A stretch of 28,937 nucleotides of DNA from assembly GCA_045649455.1 (NCBI GenBank), contig JAZRPV010000029.1, positions 1-28,937 of the forward strand, given 5' to 3'. Shown here piece after piece: positions 23,648 through 28,937 of the stretch. Both the position numbers and the translations under genes were made by a program. Below the pieces are notes generated by a model, which was given only the letters and a program-made list of their open reading frames with translations, searched no databases and was not told the origin of the DNA. The stretch is from JAEDES01 sp045649455 (GTDB taxonomy: Bacteria > Bacillota_I > Bacilli_A > RF39 > UBA660). Every line of letters begins with the position of its first letter. The stretch's first letter is position 1.

Positions 23648-24517
23648 AATTCTTTCTAATAAATCATCATACATAGTTTTATTTTTAATCATTTCAATTT
23701 CAACTTTGTAAGGAGGATAATCCTTATCTACGTATGGTGTTTCTAATATTTTAGGAACATTTTCTAATCTTTCATTATAAATAACATTAATTAGTGTATC
23801 AAAACCAACATTTCCTAAACCAAAATTCTCATGTCTATCTTTATGTGCACCTAATTCATTCTTACTATCATTTACATGAACACAATATATTTTATCAATT
23901 CCAATAATCTTATCAAACTCATCTAAGAATTTATCAAAATTACTAATATCATATCCTGCATCACTTAAATGACAAGTATCTAAACATACACCAATCTTAT
24001 CTTTATCTTCTACTAAATCTATAATTGCTTTAATTTCTTCTAATTTAGAACCAATTTCACTACCTTTACCAGCCATAGTTTCAAGCAATACTCTTACATC
24101 ACTAGTACCAAGTACCATATTCAAAGCATTAGCAATATTAGTAATACCTTGTTCTACTCCAAGTCCAACATGACTACCTGGGTGTAACACAACATTCTTA
24201 ATTCCAAGTAAACTACATCTTTCTAATTCCTCTCTTAAAAAATCTACTGCAAACATATATTTTTCAGGATCAGAATTATTTGCTAAATTAACAATATAAG
24301 GAGCATGAACAATAACTTTAGAATAATCTATATTATGTTCTTTCATTAGATTCATTGCTTCCAAAGTAAGACCATCCATAATAGGATATCTCTTTGTATT
24401 TTGTGGCGCTCCTGTATAAAACATAAATGTATTTGCTCCATAACTTAAAGCTTCTTTTAAACTACCAAGTAGTTGATCATCTTTTCTAAATCCTACATGA
24501 CTTCCAATAATTAACAT
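23636..24517 (-). CDS. nfo: Endonuclease IV (AP endonuclease)
   Basis: This encodes 293 residues from the ATG at 24517, with GGAGGTAA upstream; the longer frame to 24559 crosses the next gene's terminator and is rejected. The trinuclear zinc site is recognisable in IGSHVGF (His7), IVHAPYIVN, LHPGSH, LLETMAGKG, CLDTCHLSDAGYD, and HVNDSKNELGAHKDRHENFG. These match endonuclease IV in order. The enzyme cleaves the DNA backbone 5' of abasic sites in base excision repair. Its neighbour at 23380 resembles the gene that follows nfo in Bacillus. Confidence 0.96.
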   Translation of the reverse strand: MLIIGSHVGFRKDDQLLGSLKEALSYGANTFMFYTGAPQNTKRYPIMDGLTLEAMNLMKEHNIDYSKVIVHAPYIVNLANNSDPEKYMFAVDFLREELERCSLLGIKNVVLHPGSHVGLGVEQGITNIANALNMVLGTSDVRVLLETMAGKGSEIGSKLEEIKAIIDLVEDKDKIGVCLDTCHLSDAGYDISNFDKFLDEFDKIIGIDKIYCVHVNDSKNELGAHKDRHENFGLGNVGFDTLINVIYNERLENVPKILETPYVDKDYPPYKVEIEMIKNKTMYDDLLERIKQA

Positions 24518-24542
24518 ATAATTACCTCCATAAAAATTATAA

Positions 24543-24569
24543 CAAAAAAAAGACTTCATTAGAAGTCTT
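24543..24569 (-). terminator. Terminator of the first tandem pilin gene
   Basis: An 8-base-pair stem (24550-24557 with 24562-24569) and a 4-base loop are followed by TTTTTTT on the minus strand, 6 bases after the stop. Confidence 0.85.
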
Positions 24570-24575
24570 AATTAA

Positions 24576-25127
24576 TTATTTTAAAGTACATGGATATGGA
24601 GTACCTGGACCTGATGGTGCAAGAGATTCAGTAGCACCTTCAGTAAAGATTTTAGCTCTTGAAACTTCTTTTTCAGATACTTCTGCTTGGAATCCATGGC
24701 TTCCTGTATCTCTAAGACGTACAAAATATTCAGTTGTAGTACGACCAGTAGTTGTATTTGTATCTTTAACCCATTTTACATATCCTGTAATTTCTGCACT
24801 ACCCCAAGATGATAACGCAACTTTTTCCATAAGGTCTTTAGTTTGTTGTTCACTTGTTTTAATAACAAAGTAATATGTACCATTAGGTGTTGCAGAAGCA
24901 GTAACAGTATTTCCAGTTGCATCATATTTACAGCTTACTTCATCAGCCATAACTGCATTTCTAACTGTATTAACATAAGTTAATGCATTATCAGCAAATG
25001 TATCTCTTCTTGAGTTTTCAATTGTTCTAGATACAGATGGAATAGCTACCATCATTAAGATACCCATGATTGTAATTACAGCAAGTAACTCAATTAACGT
25101 AAACCCTAAATTATTTATTTTCTTCAT
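24576..25127 (-). CDS. Type IV pilin, tandem copy A (likely major pilin)
   Basis: This encodes 183 residues from the ATG at 25127 (MKKINNLG), with AGGAGA 9 bases upstream; another ATG at 25133 is possible. Prepilin processing site G|FTLIE with Glu at +5 is followed by a long hydrophobic helix (LLAVITIMGILMMVAIP). The mature part is nearly identical to copy B (25246-25764) over its first 60 residues. The two diverge most in a loop after the first Cys (EVSCKYD) and near the C-terminus, where PCTLK holds a second Cys that probably closes the disulfide-bound D-region. It has its own strong promoter and terminator, as expected for an abundant subunit. Confidence 0.9.
   Translation of the reverse strand: MKKINNLGFTLIELLAVITIMGILMMVAIPSVSRTIENSRRDTFADNALTYVNTVRNAVMADEVSCKYDATGNTVTASATPNGTYYFVIKTSEQQTKDLMEKVALSSWGSAEITGYVKWVKDTNTTTGRTTTEYFVRLRDTGSHGFQAEVSEKEVSRAKIFTEGATESLAPSGPGTPYPCTLK
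24778..24848 (-). repeat. Identical 71-base block shared with pilin copy B
   Basis: This block is identical base for base to 25433-25503, at offset 655. It encodes the conserved TKDLMEKVALSSWGSAEITG segment of the pilin. It sits between diverged stretches, which points to recent duplication or gene conversion. Confidence 0.85.
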
Positions 25128-25154
25128 TTTCATTCTCTCCTTTACTCTATAAAA

Positions 25155-25183
25155 AGTATAGCCTATAATCAATAAAAATTCAA
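25155..25183 (-). promoter_or_regulatory. Promoter of pilin copy A
   Basis: On the minus strand TTGAAT (25178-25183), a 17-base spacer and TATACT (25155-25160), about 27 bases before the start. Confidence 0.65.
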
Positions 25184-25211
25184 TATAGAAAAATAAAAAT
25201 TTACATGTAAA

Positions 25212-25239
25212 ACAAAAAACAAGACAAACGTCTTGTTTT
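25212..25239 (-). terminator. Terminator of the second tandem pilin gene
   Basis: A perfect 10-base-pair stem (25216-25225 with 25230-25239) with a 4-base loop and a T-rich tract on the minus strand. Confidence 0.82.
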
Positions 25240-25245
25240 AGTATA

Positions 25246-25764
25246 TTATTTTAAAGTACAAGCTGTTCCAGATGCACCAGAACATACAGCACCTTCAGTA
25301 AAGATTTTAGATCTTGAAACATCTTTTTCAGGAACTAAAGCTTTAAATCCGTGGTTTCCAGTATCTTTTAAACAAACTGAATAATTAGTAACAGTACGAC
25401 CTGTAGTATCATTTGTATCTTTTGTCCAAACAACATATCCTGTAATTTCTGCACTACCCCAAGATGATAACGCAACTTTTTCCATAAGGTCTTTAGTTTG
25501 TTGATCACTAGTATTAATAATAAAATGATATGTACCATTTGCAGTAGCAGAAGCTGTTGTCCCTCCACAAGAAACTTCATCAGCCATAACTGCATTTCTA
25601 ACTGTATTTACATAAGTTAATGCATTATCAGCAAATGTATCTCTTCTTGAGTTTTCAATTGTTCTAGATACAGATGGAATTGCAACCATCATTAAAATAC
25701 CCATAATTGTAATTACTGCAAGTAATTCAATTAAAGTAAACCCTGCTTTATTTAATCTTTTCAT
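25246..25764 (-). CDS. Type IV pilin, tandem copy B (likely major pilin)
   Basis: This encodes 172 residues from the ATG at 25764 (MKRLNKAG), with GGAGG 9 bases upstream. Processing site G|FTLIE and the same hydrophobic helix as copy A. Four cysteines (VSCGG, SVCLK, AVCSG, TACTLK) against two in copy A suggest an extra disulfide. The C-terminal 40 residues and the post-Cys loop differ from copy A, whereas the helix and the SSWGSAEITGY core are conserved. It has its own promoter (25794-25822) and terminator, so its dose can be set independently of copy A. Confidence 0.9.
   Translation of the reverse strand: MKRLNKAGFTLIELLAVITIMGILMMVAIPSVSRTIENSRRDTFADNALTYVNTVRNAVMADEVSCGGTTASATANGTYHFIINTSDQQTKDLMEKVALSSWGSAEITGYVVWTKDTNDTTGRTVTNYSVCLKDTGNHGFKALVPEKDVSRSKIFTEGAVCSGASGTACTLK
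25433..25503 (-). repeat. Identical 71-base block shared with pilin copy A
   Basis: Partner of 24778-24848. The N-terminal coding parts of the two pilin genes are also nearly identical, with scattered third-position changes. Confidence 0.85.
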
Positions 25765-25793
25765 TCTTAATTTCCTCCTCTTATTATAAATTA

Positions 25794-25822
25794 AATATAC
25801 CACAACACTATATCAAAATCAA
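25794..25822 (-). promoter_or_regulatory. Promoter of pilin copy B (extended -10)
   Basis: On the minus strand TTGATT (25817-25822), a 17-base spacer and TATATT (25794-25799) preceded by TGG. Confidence 0.6.
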
Positions 25823-25829
25823 TATTATT

Positions 25830-26399
25830 TTATGGAGTATACACTCTATTTATATTATTACAATTTATACCACTACTAGTAAAATTAGATGTTGTTTTTA
25901 AGTTATTTCTAGTAGCTGCATCTTTATAAGAATTAACATCAACAAATCCACTTTCATCATTAAATTCACCTAGTTTATCCATATAACCACTACCATCTAA
26001 ATTTAATACATCAGTAAGTTTATAACCTCTAACACCACCATCTGGTAAAAATTCTAATAACTGTATAAAATATCTAAGTCTTTTATTTTCTTTTTTTACA
26101 ACTACAAAACTTCTAGTATCTAAATAATATCCACCATATGGAGGTTTAAATTCATCATTATCTAAATATTTAAAACTAAATACAATGCAATCTCCATCAT
26201 CAACTAAACGATCAATCGAACCATCCCCACGATATAAATATTCAGCACTATTTCTAAGTTTTTTAGCATCTTCACCATAAGTTGTAATTTTACCTTGGTT
26301 AAAGATACCTGTAACGTTCGGAATTGTAACCGCCATTACAACCCCAATAATCAAAATAGTTGCCATAAGTTCAACTAATGTAAATCCTCGTTCATTCAT
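25830..26399 (-). CDS. Type IV prepilin-like protein
   Basis: This encodes 189 residues from the ATG at 26399, preceded by GAGG; an in-frame GTG at 26411 is closer to the stop of the upstream gene and is less likely. Leader MNERG, then G|FTLVE with Glu at +5 and a hydrophobic helix. The mature domain has PPYGGYY, SFVVVKKE and PDGGVRGYKL, all shared with the gene at 26411-26977, so the two are paralogues. A Cys at about 70 and the C-terminal GINCNN could pair. It lies 12 bases downstream of that gene and forms an operon with it. It is probably a minor pilin. Confidence 0.87.
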   Translation of the reverse strand: MNERGFTLVELMATILIIGVVMAVTIPNVTGIFNQGKITTYGEDAKKLRNSAEYLYRGDGSIDRLVDDGDCIVFSFKYLDNDEFKPPYGGYYLDTRSFVVVKKENKRLRYFIQLLEFLPDGGVRGYKLTDVLNLDGSGYMDKLGEFNDESGFVDVNSYKDAATRNNLKTTSNFTSSGINCNNINRVYTP

Positions 26400-26410
26400 A
26401 ATTAACCTCA

Positions 26411-26977
26411 CTAATCAGATGAATTTGGAGCATAAATAGTTAAACTATTACATCCAGTAATCTTACTACTAATTTTTCCTAAAATAAATGCTTCTGTATT
26501 TTCATTTATCTTATATGTATTTGATCCACTTATATTAACAACACTTCTTTTATGAGCATTTTCAGTAGTTAAATCAGTACTTTTCTTTAAATCAATACCT
26601 CTATAACCACCATCTTTTAGTCTTTCAATAATACGAACATAGTAAACATCTTTACCCGCTTCTTTTTTAACTACAACAAAAGACATGTTTTTTTCATACG
26701 ATCCTCCATATGGCCCATCATCAAATACACCAGTATCTAAATAAACCATACTCATAAGAACACATCTTGTTGTCGTAGGCTTAGGAATCTTATTATCCTT
26801 TCTTAAAGAATATTCTGCATTACTTGCTAACTTCATCGCATCATCAACATAAGTTTTATTTCTAGTATCATTAATAACTGTCGTAATAGCAGGTACTGCC
26901 ATACCAAATAGAATTGCCAAAATTGCCATCGCACCAATCAATTCAATCATGGTAATACCCTTATTATTAAGTCTCAT
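26411..26977 (-). CDS. Type IV prepilin-like protein
   Basis: This encodes about 188 residues from the ATG at 26977 (MRLNNKG); a GTG one codon upstream is equally possible, as the AGGAG site is 8 bases from it and 11 from the ATG. Processing site G|ITMIE with Glu at +5, then a hydrophobic helix (LIGAMAILAILFGMAVP). Shared features with the next gene are GPYGGSY, SFVVVKKE and KDGGYRGIDL. Cysteines occur in TTRCVL and ITGCNS, a likely disulfide pair. It is the first gene of a two-pilin unit with 25830-26399, under an extended -10 promoter at 27004-27012. Confidence 0.87.
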   Translation of the reverse strand: MRLNNKGITMIELIGAMAILAILFGMAVPAITTVINDTRNKTYVDDAMKLASNAEYSLRKDNKIPKPTTTRCVLMSMVYLDTGVFDDGPYGGSYEKNMSFVVVKKEAGKDVYYVRIIERLKDGGYRGIDLKKSTDLTTENAHKRSVVNISGSNTYKINENTEAFILGKISSKITGCNSLTIYAPNSSD

Positions 26978-27003
26978 CACTACAACCACTCCTATCATAA
27001 ATA

Positions 27004-27012
27004 ATTATAGCA
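27004..27012 (-). promoter_or_regulatory. Extended -10 promoter of the two-pilin unit
   Basis: On the minus strand TATAAT (27004-27009) is preceded by TGC. It sits about 27 bases before the pilin start. The -35 is poor. Confidence 0.5.
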
Positions 27013-27031
27013 TAAAAACTTAAATATAAAA

Positions 27032-28159
27032 TCACTTTATTATTTTTTTTAAATTTTCTATCTCTCCAATAGTATTTTGATTAATCTTATCTTTAGAAAA
27101 TAAATAATCATATCTAAACAAACTAATACCCCTATAATTATTAATATTTCTACTTATAATAATCTCTTTCATAATAATATTATTATTCTCAATCCATTCA
27201 TTCTTCCCACTACTTGCCCATTCATCAACTACTCCATTTTTATAAAATGCCAAAGCAACACTCATTGAAATAGAATCATTAGTAATTAAAGAAGACCATT
27301 CCTTAATAGTTTTATAAAAAGGTCTACTCCCATTAAAAAATCCATAATAAATTTGAGGCATAATAAAATCAATATACCCACTATTACTCAACCAAGTCTT
27401 AACATCCGCACTATGTTTAGAATAATTATTATCAATATTTCCATCAGGAGAAACCCCGAACAAAATACCCTTATTATGACATACATCATATACTCTTTTA
27501 ATTAATTCATTCACTCTACCAAGTTTATACTCATCATATGAAATATCTAAATTAAGAACATTATACTCTTCAAGATCACAATCAGTACTAGGATAAAAAT
27601 AATCATCAAATAAAATACCAGTAATTTTATAGTTATTAATAATTTCTTCTACTCCCTCTACAATTAAACTAATAACTAATTCACTAGAAGGATTAAAATA
27701 AATTCCAGAAGTATATACAATATGTCTAGTATCTAATAAATTATAAATAATATTATCTTTATCAATACTCTCTTTATTTAAATCATTTCTAATTCTATAA
27801 GGATTAATCCATGCATACAAACTAAATCCTTTAGAATTACATATATCAGAAAAATAATCTAATACATCAAAACTATCAGAAATATATAGACTATTTGAAT
27901 ATATCTTAGAAGGATATATAGCATCACCAAAACTTCTTACTTGTAAGATAACACTATTAAATCCTAATTCTTCTATATTATTAATCATCATATCAATATT
28001 CTTCTTACTAAGAGAAATATCATCACTTATATATTTACTAAGTTCAATATAACTAATAAATATACTTCTTTCTTCATTATCTTTCTTATTAGAAATATCT
28101 TCACTAATAAAGAATAATATAACAATAATAAATAATATAAAAGCAACTAACTTCTTCAT
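27032..28159 (-). CDS. Secreted GH10-like glycoside hydrolase (DUF187/GHL10)
   Basis: This encodes 375 residues. An N-terminal hydrophobic helix (4-18) serves as signal anchor or signal peptide. The rest follows the GHL10 (formerly DUF187) TIM barrel: NNIEELGFNSVILQVRSFGD near the start, the AWINPYRIRND strand, GILFDDYFYP (catalytic-region acids), FGVSPDGNID and the closing FIMPQIYYGF. Proteins of this family are thought to act on cell-wall or surface polysaccharides, but the substrate is not established. It starts 44 bases downstream of the DUF421 gene with a GGTGAT ribosome-binding site, so the two may be co-transcribed. Confidence 0.85.
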   Translation of the reverse strand: MKKLVAFILFIIVILFFISEDISNKKDNEERSIFISYIELSKYISDDISLSKKNIDMMINNIEELGFNSVILQVRSFGDAIYPSKIYSNSLYISDSFDVLDYFSDICNSKGFSLYAWINPYRIRNDLNKESIDKDNIIYNLLDTRHIVYTSGIYFNPSSELVISLIVEGVEEIINNYKITGILFDDYFYPSTDCDLEEYNVLNLDISYDEYKLGRVNELIKRVYDVCHNKGILFGVSPDGNIDNNYSKHSADVKTWLSNSGYIDFIMPQIYYGFFNGSRPFYKTIKEWSSLITNDSISMSVALAFYKNGVVDEWASSGKNEWIENNNIIMKEIIISRNINNYRGISLFRYDYLFSKDKINQNTIGEIENLKKIIK

Positions 28160-28203
28160 ATAATCACCAAGATAAATATATAAAAAAGATTAATCGAATA
28201 ATG

Positions 28204-28848
28204 TCACTTTATAATTTCATTTTTAATTAAATATAAATTATTTTCCTTATAAAAACCATAAAATACATCTTCTAAAGAATAACCTTCTTCTTTTATTTTC
28301 TTTTCTAACCAACTTCTACTCTTTTTAATTTGTAATAATACATCATCATCAACTTCACCATCTATAATAACTGGAAGCGGATAGCTTCTACTACTATCAT
28401 CACTCTTTTTAAAAATAGATAATTTCCCACTAGTTTCAAGAACTGCATAATCTACTTCTTCAATAGATTTAATACCCGATCCTCTTAATTGACTAAGTAA
28501 ATCATCTAAGTTGTATCTTTGTTTAAGCATCTCTTTAAAATTAACTTTCCCTCTATTAATAATAACAGATACAGAGCCATCTAATAATTCTCTAGTCTTA
28601 TTAGAATTTAATGTAATCTTAGAAGAAATCAATTGAATAACAACAAGTAAAAGAATTGGACTAAGCGCTATAAAAATATTTTCATCTAAATTCTCTATTG
28701 ATATAGACGCAAGTTGAGCCATAAATATAGATACAATAAAATCCATAATAGAAAGCTCCCCAACCTCTCTCTTTCCCATTATTCTATATGAAATAACAAT
28801 AACCACATAAAATACTAAACATTTACCTAAAGCAACTAAAATATCCAT
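28204..28848 (-). CDS. DUF421 (YetF-family) membrane protein
   Basis: This encodes 214 residues. Three hydrophobic segments (about 5-22, 35-50, 60-78) are followed by the soluble YetF domain, including YRIMGKREVGELSIMDFIV (21-39), TRELLDGSVSVIINRGK, a QRYNLDDLLSQLRGSGI helix and the conserved DYAVLETSGKLSIFKK core. YetF proteins are envelope-associated; in Bacillus relatives they are linked to spore germination or stress, but here the role is open. The ribosome-binding site AGGTGA lies just upstream of the ATG. It stops at TGA, the only clear TGA stop seen in the window. Confidence 0.88.
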   Translation of the reverse strand: MDILVALGKCLVFYVVIVISYRIMGKREVGELSIMDFIVSIFMAQLASISIENLDENIFIALSPILLLVVIQLISSKITLNSNKTRELLDGSVSVIINRGKVNFKEMLKQRYNLDDLLSQLRGSGIKSIEEVDYAVLETSGKLSIFKKSDDSSRSYPLPVIIDGEVDDDVLLQIKKSRSWLEKKIKEEGYSLEDVFYGFYKENNLYLIKNEIIK

Positions 28849-28916
28849 AAAATCACCTAAAATTAGTATGTAATAAAATTAAAAAGATATACATAACTTA
28901 TTATGAGGTGACTAAT

Positions 28917-28937
28917 ATAAAAAAATATACAATCTCA
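28917..28937 (+). CDS. First codons of a plus-strand gene (truncated by the window edge)
   Basis: A ribosome-binding site GAGGTG (28905-28910) is followed after 6 bases by ATA AAA AAA TAT ACA, reading IKKYTIS, like a common N-terminus MKKYTIS with ATA in place of ATG. An in-frame GTG at 28908, which is inside the ribosome-binding site, is the other possible start and would give MTNIKKYTIS. Only a few codons are visible. Confidence 0.3.

Noticed and set aside
24518..24559. Longer N-terminus for endonuclease IV
   Set aside because: It would run through the terminator of the pilin gene; the ATG at 24517 has a GGAGGTAA site and matches the family N-terminus.
28204..28206. Genetic code 4 (TGA as Trp), as in mycoplasmas
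   Set aside because: Conserved tryptophans use TGG throughout, all other frames close at TAA or TAG, and reading through this TGA would fuse the DUF421 protein into the next gene's start.

Overview
The window comes from a strongly A+T-rich, low-GC Gram-positive bacterium (Bacillota, class Bacilli). It most resembles the uncultured, reduced-genome gut lineages near RF39, Erysipelotrichales or Acholeplasmatales; this placement is inference. Supporting signs are AGGTGA/GGAGG ribosome-binding sites before nearly every gene, Bacillus-like gene neighbourhoods (lepA-hemW, ftsK with an M16 peptidase pair, nfo beside a DUF2624-like gene) and an EF-P with a Bacillus-style lysine loop. A class B penicillin-binding protein implies a peptidoglycan wall. 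Tryptophans are encoded by TGG and at least one gene stops at TGA, so the standard bacterial code fits. Almost all genes lie on the minus strand. The plus strand carries only a truncated YlbJ-like gene at the left edge, a pilus ATPase, a small DUF2624-like gene and the first codons of a gene at the right edge.

Left to right: a partial YlbJ-like membrane protein; two prepilin-like genes divergent from a PilB/GspE-type assembly ATPase with a 240-residue low-complexity tail; a membrane-anchored unknown plus thymidylate kinase; then an operon lepA - ADP-ribosyltransferase - hemW - HD phosphohydrolase. Next come a large secreted protein with two tandem lectin-like domains, a histidine phosphatase variant, a membrane protein with a Thr-rich linker, and the run ftsK - Tim44-like/zinc-ribbon - deoD - inactive M16 - active M16. 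After these are a TasA/camelysin-like secreted protein, efp, rpmG (too short for simple ORF calling), a PBP2-type transpeptidase, the DUF2624-like gene, nfo, four more prepilin genes, a GH10-like secreted hydrolase and a DUF421 (YetF) membrane protein.

Together, six prepilins and one assembly ATPase form part of a type IV pilus or competence-type pseudopilus; the platform protein and prepilin peptidase must lie elsewhere. The two most abundant-looking pilins are tandem duplicates, each with its own promoter and terminator. The other genes cover housekeeping: translation (LepA, EF-P, L33), heme enzyme maturation (HemW), nucleotide metabolism (Tmk, DeoD), chromosome partition (FtsK), wall synthesis (PBP2) and DNA repair (Nfo).

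The most unusual signals are: (1) a short, C-rich, NNY-codon stretch at the end of the large secreted protein that looks like the variable repeat of a diversity-generating retroelement; (2) a complete ADP-ribosyltransferase gene translationally embedded in the lepA-hemW operon; (3) a DUF2624-like gene with no ATG, GTG or TTG codon, apparently starting at ATT; (4) repeated placement of stop codons inside terminator hairpins; and (5) the long disordered tail on the pilus ATPase. No tRNA, rRNA, CRISPR array, insertion sequence or riboswitch was recognised. No stretch over 300 bases lacks a gene.
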